64,000 nucleotides of DNA from Fluctibacter halophilus. GTDB lineage: Bacteria; Pseudomonadota; Gammaproteobacteria; Enterobacterales; Alteromonadaceae. The position numbers and the translations under genes are program-made. Below the pieces are notes generated by a model. It saw only the letters and a program-made list of their open reading frames with translations, was not told the origin of the DNA and ran no database searches. Each line of letters begins with the position of its first letter. Position 1 is the stretch's first letter. Below are positions 48,660 through 58,583 of the stretch, piece after piece. The stretch covers positions 124,001 through 188,000 of the forward strand of contig NZ_JAJEWP010000004.1 in NCBI RefSeq assembly GCF_020687825.1, read 5' to 3'.

Positions 48660-49795
48660 ACGTGTTTCACCATGTTGCGCAACAGGGTCACGGTCGGGTC
48701 CACGTAATGCAGATCAATAAACTCATCCGGTTGGTGTGCCTGTTCGATACTGCCAGGCCCCAGGATCAGGGTGTCACAGCCCAGTTGGTTGATAAACGGC
48801 CCTTCAGTGGCATAGTTTGCCGAACCGACCGGCTGCCCGGTGAGTTGCTCTGCCAATTCCACCAGGCCATGTTCATTACGACAGGCAAAAGCCGGTGCGG
48901 TCGGGTACATCAACGCTCGACTCAGACGTCCCGGATAATGACTGTGGACCGGTTTAAGGGCTTCATCAATCAGACGAATAGCATCCTCGTCCGGCAACGC
49001 CGGAACCGGACGTAAATCGAAACTCAGCTGGCAGTGGCCACAAATACGGTTTTCGCCGTCGCCACCGTGGATGTGGCCGAGATTCAATGTCGCATACGGT
49101 ACACTGAAGTCATCATCCCGATACTGATCGTGGAGTTGTTGCTTGAGGGTCAGCAACTGTCCAATCGCCTGATGCAGTATCTCAATCGCGTTAACCCCTC
49201 TGGCCGGGTCGCTGGAATGGCCCGCCTGTCCTTCGGCGGTTAGGGTATGTGCCATGTGCCCTTTGTGGCGTGAAATGGCTTTCAGTTCGGTCGGTTCCCC
49301 AATGATCGCCATGTCCGGTTTGATCAGTTGCTGTTGGGCAAAAAAGCGCGCACCGGCCATGGAGGTTTCTTCATCGGCGGTGGCCAGCACATACAACGGC
49401 TTTTTGAGCTGCTTGAGCGGGATTGTCTGTAAGGCTTCCAGAATGAAGGCAAAAAAGCCTTTCATGTCGCAGGTGCCAAGCCCGTACAGACGCTCGTCTG
49501 CCTGGCGCAACACAAAAGGGTCCTGGGTCCAGCGTCCTTCATCAAAGGGCACCGTATCACTGTGTCCGGCCAGCAACAGTCCCCCTTCACCCGAGCCGAA
49601 TTTGGCCAGCATGTTGTATTTGTTGCGTGCACCGGGGACATTTTGAATACTTATGTCAAAACCAAAATCACTCAGGCGGGTCGCCAGATAGTCGATCAGC
49701 GGACGGTTGGTCATGTCCCACTTTTCGTCGAAAGCACTTATAGTTGGAAACTCAATGATATCCCGGTAGGTATCCAGGAATGTGATTTGTGGCAT
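48650..49795 (-). CDS. argE: Acetylornithine deacetylase
   Basis: A 381-aa zinc enzyme of the M20 family that releases ornithine from N2-acetylornithine. It has LLLAGHSDTVPFD, LYGLGTCDMKGF, TADEETSMAGA and IGEPTELK. Presence of argE together with argA means the linear, not the cyclic, ornithine pathway. It is divergent from argC across an ArgR-type operator, which overlaps its ribosome site region. Confidence 0.95.
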   Translation of the reverse strand: MPQITFLDTYRDIIEFPTISAFDEKWDMTNRPLIDYLATRLSDFGFDISIQNVPGARNKYNMLAKFGSGEGGLLLAGHSDTVPFDEGRWTQDPFVLRQADERLYGLGTCDMKGFFAFILEALQTIPLKQLKKPLYVLATADEETSMAGARFFAQQQLIKPDMAIIGEPTELKAISRHKGHMAHTLTAEGQAGHSSDPARGVNAIEILHQAIGQLLTLKQQLHDQYRDDDFSVPYATLNLGHIHGGDGENRICGHCQLSFDLRPVPALPDEDAIRLIDEALKPVHSHYPGRLSRALMYPTAPAFACRNEHGLVELAEQLTGQPVGSANYATEGPFINQLGCDTLILGPGSIEQAHQPDEFIDLHYVDPTVTLLRNMVKHVCA

Positions 49796-49804
49796 ATCTT
49801 ATCT

Positions 49805-49843
49805 CAAATATATTTATTCACTTTTATTGCATAATTATATTTT
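49805..49843. promoter_or_regulatory. Pair of ArgR boxes between argE and argC
   Basis: Two 18-bp imperfect boxes (49805-49822 and 49826-49843) are separated by exactly 3 bp, the spacing of ArgR operators in E. coli. The best halves are ATTCA at 49816-49820 and TGCAT at 49828-49832; the remaining halves are degenerate but AT-rich. The position, between the divergent argE and arg operon, is that of the E. coli argE/argCBH operator. Confidence 0.55.
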
Positions 49844-49881
49844 TAATGGCAGACTTTCCAACAACTTTTTACGAAAAATCC

Positions 49882-49901
49882 GAGAACACCCGGGAGTTCT
49901 C
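49882..49901 (+). promoter_or_regulatory. Hairpin holding the leader-peptide ribosome site
   Basis: GAGAAC (49882-49887) pairs with GTTCTC (49896-49901); the loop contains GGGA of the Shine-Dalgarno for the leader frame at 49905. It may modulate leader translation. Confidence 0.4.
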
Positions 49902-49904
49902 TTT

Positions 49905-49991
49905 ATGCAACAACACACTATAGGTATGACACACATTGATGCACAAGTTTTTTCCCTGCCTTGCTATGCACTGACGGTCGGTCGACGATAA
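49905..49991 (+). CDS. Putative arginine leader peptide (28 aa, ends Arg-Arg)
   Basis: A short frame starting ATG 49905 with GGGAG eight nt upstream. It ends ALTVGRR-stop; the last two codons are both CGA, the rarest and most slowly read Arg codon in many gammaproteobacteria. It lies between the ArgR boxes and a strong terminator that precedes argC. The product itself (MQQHTIGMTHIDAQVF at the start) looks like no known protein, as expected for a regulatory leader. Inference: ribosome stalling at the Arg codons reports low arginyl-tRNA. Confidence 0.5.
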   Translation: MQQHTIGMTHIDAQVFSLPCYALTVGRR

Positions 49992-50013
49992 TTACACTGG
50001 GTATTGCATAGCA
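49962..50013 (+). promoter_or_regulatory. Hairpin P1 overlapping leader peptide end
   Basis: TGCTATGCA (49962-49970) and TGCATAGCA (50005-50013) are perfectly complementary over 9 bp. The first arm lies inside the leader coding sequence, just before the Arg codons; the second arm touches the terminator stem at base 50013. Confidence 0.5.
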
Positions 50014-50066
50014 CGCTTTTTGCCTTTGCGATGAGGTCGTGCGCAAAGGCAAAAAGCGTTTTTTTT
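50013..50066 (+). terminator. Strong intrinsic terminator in the argC leader
   Basis: A perfect 18-bp stem (50013-50030 with 50042-50059, starting ACGCTTTTTGCC), 11-nt loop, followed by eight T. It lies 54 nt upstream of the argC ATG, downstream of the leader frame. At this strength it would stop most transcripts unless prevented. Confidence 0.88.
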
Positions 50067-50120
50067 CATTTCTACTAGTTTTACTGACACAGGTTTATTG
50101 AAGGAAGGAACTGTACCGTT

Positions 50121-51146
50121 ATGTTGCGTTGCTGCGTAGTAGGCGCGAGTGGCTACACAGGCTCTGAGCTCGTCCGTTTATTGGCCAAACACCCCAACTT
50201 TGATCTGAGTGATTGCTTTGTTTCCGCCGGCAGTCAGGATGCCCATCGCCCGATCACGGCGCTGTATCCGGGTCTGCAGGGTCACGTTGATTTGACCTTG
50301 CAACCACTGGACGATCAACGTCTGGCGTTGCTGGCCCAACAATTTGATGCCATTTTTCTGGCCACCCCCCATGAAGCCAGTCATGACTGGATGCCCGCCC
50401 TCACCGCAGGTAACGCCAGAGTGTTTGACCTGTCCGGTGCATTTCGTTTACCCGACACTGACGTGTTTGCCCAACACTACGGCTTTGCCCACCAGCACCG
50501 GGCGCTGCTCGACACCGCGGTGTATGGTCTGGCAGAGTGGCATGCGCCGCGTATCGCAGACAGTCAGTTGATTGCCGTGCCGGGGTGCTACCCGACAGCG
50601 TCGCTGCTGGCGCTCAAGCCACTGGCCGAAGCCAACCTGCTGTCGGCTGAGCAATGGCCGGTGATCAATGCGGTTTCCGGGGTCAGCGGCGCGGGTCGCA
50701 AAGCCAGCCTCAACACCAGTGTGTGCGAAGTCAGTTTGCAGGCCTACGGCGTACTGGGCCATCGCCATCAACCGGAAATCGCCCAGTATCTGGGTCAGCC
50801 GGTGTTGTTCACCCCACACCTGGGTAACTTCAAACGGGGCATCCTGGCCACCATCGCGGTCAAACTGGCCAGCGGCGTCACTGCACAACAGGTCAGTGAT
50901 GCTTATCAACAACGCTATGCTGACAGTCCTGTGGTACGTCTGTTGGATCACTTCCCACGCCTCGATGATGTGGTCAACACACCACACTGTGATCTGCACT
51001 GGAAAGTGGATGAAGCGTCCGGTCATGCTGTCCTGGGCAGCGCGATTGACAACCTGCTCAAAGGGGCGGCCAGCCAGGCGGTGCAATGCGCCAATCTGGC
51101 GTTCCAGCTGGCGCCAACGGCAGGCCTGTTGGAGGTGCGCCCATGA
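50121..51146 (+). CDS. argC: N-acetyl-gamma-glutamyl-phosphate reductase
   Basis: A 341-aa NADPH enzyme of arginine synthesis. It has the nucleotide-binding VVGASGYTGSELVRLL and the catalytic Cys in VPGCYPTA. The ATG has a GGAAGGAA site. It is the first gene of argCBFGH-argA; the stop overlaps the argB start (ATGA). Confidence 0.97.
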   Translation: MLRCCVVGASGYTGSELVRLLAKHPNFDLSDCFVSAGSQDAHRPITALYPGLQGHVDLTLQPLDDQRLALLAQQFDAIFLATPHEASHDWMPALTAGNARVFDLSGAFRLPDTDVFAQHYGFAHQHRALLDTAVYGLAEWHAPRIADSQLIAVPGCYPTASLLALKPLAEANLLSAEQWPVINAVSGVSGAGRKASLNTSVCEVSLQAYGVLGHRHQPEIAQYLGQPVLFTPHLGNFKRGILATIAVKLASGVTAQQVSDAYQQRYADSPVVRLLDHFPRLDDVVNTPHCDLHWKVDEASGHAVLGSAIDNLLKGAASQAVQCANLAFQLAPTAGLLEVRP

Positions 51147-51943
51147 GCACCTCTGCATTGGTGGTAAAAGTTGGCGGTGCCTTGATCGACGCGCCGACCA
51201 GCGCCAAAGCCCTGCTGCAAGCGCTGAATACGCTGCAACAGCAGCGGCCCGTCGTGTTGGTGCACGGCGGTGGTGCGGGTGTGGAGCGTCTGCTTAGCCA
51301 GTTGGGCCTTAGCAGTCACAAGCATCAGGGGTTGCGGGTCACCCCCGACGATCAAATCGACTACGTGGTCGGCGCATTGGCAGGTACTGCCAATAAACAG
51401 CTCTGTGCACTGGCGATCAGTGTCGGCGTTACGCCCGTAGGGCTGAGCCTGGCCGATGGCGGGCTGGTCAACTGCCGCGTTTTAGACCCTGCCCTGGGCC
51501 ATGTCGGTAAAGCCTCTCCGGGCAACCCCGATTTGCTGCAACGTTGTTGCGCAGACGGTTTTTTACCGGTCGTCAGCTCTATCGGTGCCGATCCCGAAGG
51601 CAACCTGCTCAATGTCAATGCCGATCAGGCAGCCACCGCCATCGCCGCCACGCTGGCAGCTGATTTGTTGTTGCTATCGGATGTGCCCGGTGTGCTGGAT
51701 GGCAACAAGCAACTGATAAAGCACCTGGAACAACAAGACGTTGAAACCCTGATCAACGATAACATCATCACCGATGGCATGATTGTCAAAGTGCGCGCCG
51801 CGCAACAGGCAGCCACCGCGCTGGGGCGTCCGGTCTGTATTGCCAGCTGGCAACAGACAGATGCCCTGCTGGCACTCAGCGAAGACCATTTCCCGGGCAC
51901 CCTGATTGCCCCCGTCGTAGCAAGGAATACCCATGAAACATGA
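51143..51943 (+). CDS. argB: Acetylglutamate kinase
   Basis: A 266-aa amino-acid kinase fold enzyme that phosphorylates N-acetylglutamate. It has VKVGGALID, LVHGGGAGVERLL and the later DGMIVKVRAAQQA with the ATP-binding Lys. ATG 51143 sits in the ATGA overlap with argC and has GGAGGTG upstream. The length fits the unregulated E. coli type (258 aa). Confidence 0.96.
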   Translation: MSTSALVVKVGGALIDAPTSAKALLQALNTLQQQRPVVLVHGGGAGVERLLSQLGLSSHKHQGLRVTPDDQIDYVVGALAGTANKQLCALAISVGVTPVGLSLADGGLVNCRVLDPALGHVGKASPGNPDLLQRCCADGFLPVVSSIGADPEGNLLNVNADQAATAIAATLAADLLLLSDVPGVLDGNKQLIKHLEQQDVETLINDNIITDGMIVKVRAAQQAATALGRPVCIASWQQTDALLALSEDHFPGTLIAPVVARNTHET

Positions 51944-52862
51944 TTTACTGACGTTTGCCGACTGGCAGCCGGGCCCTCTGACCTCCCTGCTGGCGTTGGC
52001 CGGCCGGATAAAAGCCCATCCCCATGACTATCAGCAAGTGCTGGCCGGAAAATCGGTGGTTGCGCTGTTTGAAAAGCCCTCGTTACGCACCCGGGTCAGT
52101 TTCGACATTGGCATCAACAAGCTGGGCGGACACATGGTGTATCTGGACAGTCAGGCCGGCAAACTGGCTGGACGGGAAGATGCCAAAGACATGGGTGCCA
52201 ACCTGTCCTGCTGGGCAGATGCCATTGTGGCCCGGGTGTTTGATCACAATACCCTTGAGCAATTGGCCGATGCTGCCAGTGTGTCGGTGATCAATGCCCT
52301 GTGTGACCGCTACCACCCTTGTCAGGCACTGGCTGATTACCTGACCCTAACCGAAGTGTTTGGTGACATTAAAGGCCGTACACTGGCCTATGTGGGTGAC
52401 GGCAACAATGTCACCCACTCTTTGCTGATCGTCGGTGCGCTATTGGGAGTGAATGTCACCGTCGTCACACCGCCCAGTCACGAGGTCGAGCCGGACATCT
52501 GGCAACACTGTCAGTCGCTGGCCGCAACCAGCGGTGCTCAACTACGCAGCGGGCATGGGTTGGATTTGCTCGAAGGCGCGGATGTGCTATACACGGATAC
52601 ATGGTTATCCATGGGCGACGATACCCCTCTGGCAACCATCAAGGAACGCTTTGTCCCTTATCAGGTTAATCAGGCGATGCTGGACAGCAGCGGTGCGCGT
52701 TACGTCATGCACTGCCAGCCAGCCCATCGCGATTTAGAAATTACCAGCGATGTTATCGATGGTCCGGCGTCGTTGCTGATGCAGCAGGCGGAAAACCGGA
52801 TGCACGGTCAGAACGCGATTCTGGCAACCTTGCTCGGTGGCATTGAATTAGACAGGAGTTAA
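51933..52862 (+). CDS. argF: Ornithine carbamoyltransferase
   Basis: A 309-aa enzyme making citrulline from ornithine and carbamoyl phosphate. The phosphate loop is [11 protein letters not shown], and the ornithine-side motif is [10 protein letters not shown]. The C-terminal motif reads MHCQPAHRD where most family members have HCLPA, so one conserved Leu is Gln. The SMG motif supports ornithine rather than acetylornithine as substrate. It overlaps argB by 11 nt. Confidence 0.94.
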   Translation: MKHDLLTFADWQPGPLTSLLALAGRIKAHPHDYQQVLAGKSVVALFEKPSLRTRVSFDIGINKLGGHMVYLDSQAGKLAGREDAKDMGANLSCWADAIVARVFDHNTLEQLADAASVSVINALCDRYHPCQALADYLTLTEVFGDIKGRTLAYVGDGNNVTHSLLIVGALLGVNVTVVTPPSHEVEPDIWQHCQSLAATSGAQLRSGHGLDLLEGADVLYTDTWLSMGDDTPLATIKERFVPYQVNQAMLDSSGARYVMHCQPAHRDLEITSDVIDGPASLLMQQAENRMHGQNAILATLLGGIELDRS

Positions 52863-52863
52863 C

Positions 52864-54081
52864 ATGACACGTGCCAATGTCAAAAAAGTGGTTCTGGCCT
52901 ACTCAGGCGGACTGGACACCTCAGCCATTATCCCTTGGCTGAAAGAAAACTATGACTGTGAGGTGGTTGCCTTTGCGGCCGATGTCGGTCAGGGCGATGA
53001 AGAGCTGGAAGGACTGCACGAAAAGGCCCTGCGTTCCGGTGCCAGTGAGTGTCATATCGTTGATCTAAAAGAAGCCTTTATTGCCGATTATGTGTTCCCG
53101 ACCATCACCACCGGCGCGGTTTATGAAGGCGAGTATCTGCTCGGTACCTCGATGGCGCGCCCCATCATTGCCAAGGCACAGGTTGAACTGGCGCGCAAAG
53201 TCGGTGCCGATGCACTGTGTCATGGCTGCACCGGCAAAGGCAACGATCAGGTGCGCTTTGAAGGCACGTTTGCGGCACTGGCCCCTGACCTCACTGTGAT
53301 TGCACCCTGGCGGGAGTGGGACATGGTGTCCAGGGAAGACTTGCTGGCCTATCTGGCCGAGCGTGACATTCCGACCACCGCTTCTGCGACCAAGATTTAC
53401 AGCCGCGACGCCAACGCCTGGCACATTTCCCACGAAGGGGGTGAGCTGGAAGATCCCTGGTGTGAACCCAGCAAGCAGGTTTGGACCATGACCGTCGACC
53501 CGGAAGATGCACCGAATGAGGCCGAACGGGTGATGCTGAGTTTCCATAAAGGTCGCCTCACCGCGGTCAACGGCGAAACCCTGAGTCCGTATCAGTCACT
53601 GGTCAGGCTCAACGCACTGGCGGCTGCCCATGGTGTAGGACGCATCGACATTGTCGAGAACCGTCTGGTAGGTATGAAATCCAGAGGCTGCTATGAAACC
53701 CCCGGCGGTACCGTGCTAATGGCGGCCTATAAAGCCCTGGAAACGCTGGTGCTGGACAAGGCAGCCCTCAAACACCGCGAATCGCTGGGATTGGAATTCT
53801 CCCACGTGATGTACGACGGTCGCTGGTTTACGCCGTTGTGTCAGTCTTTGTTAGCCGGTGCAGCAGTGTTCGCCGAGTTGGTCACCGGCGACATCGTAGT
53901 CAAACTCTACAAGGGTCAGGCCACCGTAGTGCAGCGCCGCTCTGAAAACAGTTTGTATTCAGAAGATTTCGCCACCTTTGGTGCCGATGACGTGTACGAT
54001 CAGAAACACGCCGAAGGCTTTATCCGTCTGTACAGCTTGTCCAGCCGTATCGCTGCGCTACACAAAGGAAAAACCTCATGA
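52864..54081 (+). CDS. argG: Argininosuccinate synthase
   Basis: A 405-aa ATP-dependent enzyme joining citrulline and aspartate. P-loop-like [29 protein letters not shown], and the C-terminal YKGQATV are all present. It starts 1 nt after the argF stop and overlaps argH by 4 nt. Confidence 0.97.
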   Translation: MTRANVKKVVLAYSGGLDTSAIIPWLKENYDCEVVAFAADVGQGDEELEGLHEKALRSGASECHIVDLKEAFIADYVFPTITTGAVYEGEYLLGTSMARPIIAKAQVELARKVGADALCHGCTGKGNDQVRFEGTFAALAPDLTVIAPWREWDMVSREDLLAYLAERDIPTTASATKIYSRDANAWHISHEGGELEDPWCEPSKQVWTMTVDPEDAPNEAERVMLSFHKGRLTAVNGETLSPYQSLVRLNALAAAHGVGRIDIVENRLVGMKSRGCYETPGGTVLMAAYKALETLVLDKAALKHRESLGLEFSHVMYDGRWFTPLCQSLLAGAAVFAELVTGDIVVKLYKGQATVVQRRSENSLYSEDFATFGADDVYDQKHAEGFIRLYSLSSRIAALHKGKTS

Positions 54082-55460
54082 GTTTGTGGGGGGGCCGCTT
54101 TGTTGGCGGCAGCAGCAATATGTTCCGGCGGGTCAATGACTCGCTGCCCTTCGATCAGGTACTGGCCAGCCAGGATATTCGCGGCTCTATCGCCTGGTCC
54201 CGGGCTATCTGTCAGGCCGGTGTGATCACCGACGCCGAACAGCAGCAGCTGCAAGATGCCCTGCAGGCGTTGCTCAAACAAGCCGAACAAGGCAGTCTGG
54301 ATTTCGCCGCCAGCGGCGAAGAAGACATCCACAGTTTTGTAGAAGCGGCACTGATTGAGCAACTGGGCGATCTGGGCCGCAAGCTGCACACCGGCCGCAG
54401 CCGTAATGATCAGGTCGCAACGGATTTCCGGCTGTGGTGCAAAGAGCATGTGACGCTACTGCGCACCGATTTGAAACAGGTCATCGAGGCGCTGGTCAAT
54501 GCCGCCGAGCGCCACAGTACGGCCATATTACCCGGCTACACCCACCTTCAGCGCGCCCAGCCGGTTCGGTTCCCGCACTGGTGTCTGGCCTACGTTGAAA
54601 TGCTCAAACGGGATGCCAGCCGCCTGGCGGATCTCAGTCAGCGTATGGATCAGAGCCCGCTGGGCTGTGGTGCCCTTGCCGGCACCACCTATGCCATCGA
54701 TCGTCAGGCCATCGCGGATGAACTGGGTTTTGCGTCGCCCTGCCTCAACAGCCTGGATGCGGTATCCGATCGGGATTATGTACTGGAGCTGCTGTTCGCC
54801 GCCAGCACCAGCATGATGCACCTGTCCCGCATGGCTGAAGACCTGATTTTCTTCAACTCCGGTGAAGCCGGGTTTATCCGTCTGGGGGACTCGGTGACCT
54901 CCGGCTCATCGCTGATGCCACAAAAGAAAAACCCCGATGCACTGGAATTGATGCGGGGCAAATGTGGCCGTGTGTTCGGCAGTCTGCAGGCACTACTGGT
55001 AACCATGAAAGGCCTGCCGCTGGCGTACAACAAAGACATGCAAGAGGACAAAGAAGGGGCTTTCGATGCCGTCAATCAATGGCACATCTGCCTGTGCATC
55101 GGTGCCGAAGTGCTCGACAGCCTGACCCTTGACGAACAACGTTGTGCCCAGGCCGCCCGCGAAGGCTACGCCAACGCCACCGAGCTGGCTGACTATCTGG
55201 TCGGCAAAGGGATCCCCTTTCGCACCGCCCACGATATCTCCGGTCAGGTGGTATTGCATGCGCTGGAACAGCAGTGTGCGATTGAAGATTTGCCCCTGTC
55301 TGCGCTGCAGGCAATTTGTCCCGACATTGGTGAGGATGTCTATCCGGTGCTGCAACTGGAGTACCTGGTGGACAAACGCAACATCTTGGGTGGCACCGGC
55401 AAAGCGCCGGTTGCCGCAGCATTGAAACACGCAAAACGGTATTTACAGGAGTTTGTCTGA
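54078..55460 (+). CDS. argH: Argininosuccinate lyase
   Basis: A 460-aa enzyme of the fumarase/aspartase superfamily releasing arginine and fumarate. It has [11 protein letters not shown] at the start, [13 protein letters not shown], and the flexible catalytic loop [12 protein letters not shown]. The frame ends with a normal ArgH C-terminus at a TGA; it is not fused to the downstream argA. Confidence 0.97.
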   Translation: MSLWGGRFVGGSSNMFRRVNDSLPFDQVLASQDIRGSIAWSRAICQAGVITDAEQQQLQDALQALLKQAEQGSLDFAASGEEDIHSFVEAALIEQLGDLGRKLHTGRSRNDQVATDFRLWCKEHVTLLRTDLKQVIEALVNAAERHSTAILPGYTHLQRAQPVRFPHWCLAYVEMLKRDASRLADLSQRMDQSPLGCGALAGTTYAIDRQAIADELGFASPCLNSLDAVSDRDYVLELLFAASTSMMHLSRMAEDLIFFNSGEAGFIRLGDSVTSGSSLMPQKKNPDALELMRGKCGRVFGSLQALLVTMKGLPLAYNKDMQEDKEGAFDAVNQWHICLCIGAEVLDSLTLDEQRCAQAAREGYANATELADYLVGKGIPFRTAHDISGQVVLHALEQQCAIEDLPLSALQAICPDIGEDVYPVLQLEYLVDKRNILGGTGKAPVAAALKHAKRYLQEFV

Positions 55461-55462
55461 GC

Positions 55463-56779
55463 ATGGTCGTTTCCCACCACGACAGCGTAAAGCTGTTTCG
55501 TAATTCACTGCCGTACATCAACGCCCACCGGGGTAAGACCTTTGTGCTTATGTTTGGTGGTGAAGCGGTGGAAAACGACAACTTTGCCAACATCATCCAT
55601 GACATTGCGCTGCTTGCCAGCCTGGGGGTCCGGTTGGTGTTGGTACACGGCGCCCGGCCGCAGATTGATCAGCGTATCGCACTGCGGGGCCTTGAAAAGC
55701 GCTTTGCCAATACCATTCGACTGACCGACAAGGAGACCCTCGAGTCGGTCAAAGATGCGGCCGGCTCGGTACGCTCCCAAATCGAAGCGTTGCTGACCAT
55801 GGGGCTGGCTAATTCGCCCATGCACGGCGCCCAGATCCGGGTGTGCTCCGGCAACCTGGTGGTGGCCATGCCAATGGGTGTCCGAGATGGTGTCGACTAT
55901 GAGCACACTGGCTTGGTACGTCGTATCGACGTCAACGGCATCAACGATCACCTGGATGATGGCTCGATAGTGTTGTTATCGCCGATGGGCTATTCCTCCA
56001 CCGGCGAAGTGTTCAACCTGTCCCATGAGGATGTCGCTACCCAGGCAGCGATTACCCTCAATGCCGACAAACTGATCATCCTGTGTGATCAGGACGGCAT
56101 TCTGGATGAAACCGGTAAATTGCTGCGCAACATCGACTTCACCCGTCTGACTGACCTGCAAAAGGCGCCACACCTGGACAGCAAGCGCAGTATGCTGCAG
56201 GCCATCGCCACCAGCCTGGAGTCGGGTATCAGCCGTTGCCACTGCGTGAGTTACCAAAAAGACGGGGCGTTGTTGCAGGAACTGTTTACCCGGGACGGCG
56301 CGGGTTCGTTGATTTCAGAGCGCTATTACGAGCAGTTGCGGGATGGCACCATCGATGATGTGGGTGGGATCCTGAATCTGATCAATCCGCTGGAACAGCA
56401 GGGGGTATTGGTCAAACGCAGCCGCGAACTGCTGGAACAGGAAATCGAGCAGTTCACTGTGATAGAGCGTGACGGCATGATCATCGCCTGTGCCGCATTC
56501 TACCCTTACCCCAGCGACGGCTGTGGTGAGCTGGCCTGTGTCGCAACACACCCGGATTACCGCGGTAAGAACCGCGCCGAGCGATTGCTGGAGGCAATCA
56601 AGAAAAAGGCCCTGGATCAGGGCCTGCACAGCATCTTTGTATTAACCACCGTGACGGCGCACTGGTTCCGAGAGCAGGGCTTCGAACCGTCCAGCCCGGT
56701 TGCACTGCCAGACGGCAAGAAACAACTGTATAACTACCAGCGCAATTCCAAGGTCTTCACCCTGTCGCTGACCAGCTAG
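55463..56779 (+). CDS. argA: N-acetylglutamate synthase (ArgA)
   Basis: A 438-aa two-domain enzyme that makes N-acetylglutamate, the first step of ornithine synthesis. The N-terminal kinase-like domain (FRNSLPYINAHRGKTFVLMFGG, VHGARPQID) carries the arginine feedback site; the C-terminal GNAT domain contains LACVATHPDYRGKNRAERLL for acetyl-CoA. The length equals E. coli ArgA (443 aa). It starts 2 nt after the argH stop, the position where several marine relatives have an argH-argA fusion. Confidence 0.96.
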   Translation: MVVSHHDSVKLFRNSLPYINAHRGKTFVLMFGGEAVENDNFANIIHDIALLASLGVRLVLVHGARPQIDQRIALRGLEKRFANTIRLTDKETLESVKDAAGSVRSQIEALLTMGLANSPMHGAQIRVCSGNLVVAMPMGVRDGVDYEHTGLVRRIDVNGINDHLDDGSIVLLSPMGYSSTGEVFNLSHEDVATQAAITLNADKLIILCDQDGILDETGKLLRNIDFTRLTDLQKAPHLDSKRSMLQAIATSLESGISRCHCVSYQKDGALLQELFTRDGAGSLISERYYEQLRDGTIDDVGGILNLINPLEQQGVLVKRSRELLEQEIEQFTVIERDGMIIACAAFYPYPSDGCGELACVATHPDYRGKNRAERLLEAIKKKALDQGLHSIFVLTTVTAHWFREQGFEPSSPVALPDGKKQLYNYQRNSKVFTLSLTS

Positions 56780-56780
56780 C

Positions 56781-58469
56781 TTAGATACTGACCCGTTTGT
56801 AAGGGCGGTATTCGGCTTTCCAGAAATTGCGCTCGATGGCGTCCTGCAGGGCTTCATCGCTCATTTCCAGCGCCAAACCTTCAGCCATGGCCACTTTGGC
56901 CACAGCAAACGCAATCTCTTTGCTCAAATCGGCAATTTTGCTCAGCGGTGGCAGTAATTCGCCCTGACCGCTGCTCGCCAATGGCGACGCCTGTGCCAAT
57001 GCCTCACTGGCCGCCATCAACATGGCGTCACTGATCAAACTGGACTTGCTGGCAATCACGCCCAGGCCGATGCCTGGGAAGATGTAGCTGTTGTTACACT
57101 GGGCAACGGGATACACCTTGCCGTTATATTCGACCGGCTTGAACGGACTGCCGGTGGCAATGATCACCTCTCCGTCGGTCCACTCGATGACCTGCTCAGG
57201 ACGGGCCTCAACCTGACGGGATGGATTGCTCAACGGGAAGATGATCGGCAACGCACAGTTACGCTTCATGCTGCGGATCACATCTTCGGTAAACAAGCCT
57301 GGTTGACCGGACACACCGATCAGAATATCCGGCTGGGCGCAGTTCACCACGTCCAGCAGCGAGGCATATTCGCCACTGTAAGACCAATCTGCCAACGCAG
57401 ATACCGGTTGCACCAGCTTCTGCTGAAAATCACGCAAATCCGCCATGCCGTCGGTCAGTAGCCCGAACCGGTCGACCATAAACACCTGACGCCGGGCTTG
57501 CTCGTCACTCAGGCCTTCTTTGACCATCTGACTGATCAGCATTTCGGCGATACCACACCCCGCCGAGCCAGCCCCTACAAACACCACCTTCTGATCTTTC
57601 AGCGCGACCTTTTTGACTTTACAGGCGGCCAGTATTGAGCCGAGGGTGACCGCTGCCGTGCCCTGAATGTCATCGTTGAAGCAGCACACTTCATTGCGAT
57701 AACGCTCCAGCAAAGGCATGGCATTAGGCTGGGCGAAATCCTCAAACTGGATCATGACGCCCGGCCAGCGACGTTGGGCAGCTTTAATGAACAGATCCAC
57801 AAAATGATTGTATTCATCTTGTTCGATGCGTTTGTGCCGCGCACCCATGTACATGGGATCGTTGAGCAACTTTTCGTTGTTGGTACCCACATCCAGCATC
57901 ACCGGCAAGGTATACGCCGGGCTGATGCCGCCACACGCGGTGTACAATGACAATTTACCAATTGGGATCCCCATCCCGCCAATCCCCTGGTCACCAAGAC
58001 CCAGGATCCGCTCCCCGTCGGTGACCACAATCACCTTGACCTTGCGCTTGGTGGCGTTGCGCAGAATGTCGTCCATCTGATGGCGTTCGGAGTAGGATAG
58101 AAACAGACCACGGGAACTGCGGTAAATATCGGAAAACTGTTCGCAGGCATCCCCCACCGTCGGGGTATAGATGATTGGCATCATCTCGTCGATGTGGGAC
58201 TGGATCAGGCGATAAAACAGCGTTTCATTGTTGTCCTGAATAGCGCGCAGATAAATGTGCTTGTTGATCGGTGCACTAAAGCTGTTGTATTGCATGTAGG
58301 CCCGTTCCACCTGCTCCTCAATCGACTCATAGCGAGGGGGCAGCAGTCCGGTCAGATTGAACATTTGCCGCTCCTGCGCGCTGAACGCACTGCCTTTATT
58401 CAGCAAAGGCGTCTCCAGTAACTGTGGACCGGCGTGAGGAATGTACAAAGGATTCAAAGGGTGGCTCAT
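56781..58469 (-). CDS. maeA: NAD-dependent malic enzyme
   Basis: A 562-aa enzyme that decarboxylates malate to pyruvate. It matches E. coli MaeA (565 aa) in full: [53 protein letters not shown] and the NAD site [14 protein letters not shown]. It lies downstream of mrcA, separated by a terminator, and is convergent with argA (1 nt apart). Confidence 0.97.
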   Translation of the reverse strand: MSHPLNPLYIPHAGPQLLETPLLNKGSAFSAQERQMFNLTGLLPPRYESIEEQVERAYMQYNSFSAPINKHIYLRAIQDNNETLFYRLIQSHIDEMMPIIYTPTVGDACEQFSDIYRSSRGLFLSYSERHQMDDILRNATKRKVKVIVVTDGERILGLGDQGIGGMGIPIGKLSLYTACGGISPAYTLPVMLDVGTNNEKLLNDPMYMGARHKRIEQDEYNHFVDLFIKAAQRRWPGVMIQFEDFAQPNAMPLLERYRNEVCCFNDDIQGTAAVTLGSILAACKVKKVALKDQKVVFVGAGSAGCGIAEMLISQMVKEGLSDEQARRQVFMVDRFGLLTDGMADLRDFQQKLVQPVSALADWSYSGEYASLLDVVNCAQPDILIGVSGQPGLFTEDVIRSMKRNCALPIIFPLSNPSRQVEARPEQVIEWTDGEVIIATGSPFKPVEYNGKVYPVAQCNNSYIFPGIGLGVIASKSSLISDAMLMAASEALAQASPLASSGQGELLPPLSKIADLSKEIAFAVAKVAMAEGLALEMSDEALQDAIERNFWKAEYRPYKRVSI

Positions 58470-58527
58470 ATCAACAGATTTCCCAATAGCAAAGGATCAA
58501 TGGTTAAACAGTGTAGACTGCGCTGAC

Positions 58528-58560
58528 AAAAAGGCGGCAAGTGTACCGAACACGCCGCCT
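58528..58560 (-). terminator. Rho-independent terminator of mrcA
   Basis: On the minus strand the arms AGGCGGC (58560-58554) and GCCGCCT (58538-58532), extended inward by a 4-bp stem after a small bulge, are followed by a T run (58532-58528). Confidence 0.85.
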
Positions 58561-58583
58561 GTTGCTGGTCTGATTAGCTTGGC

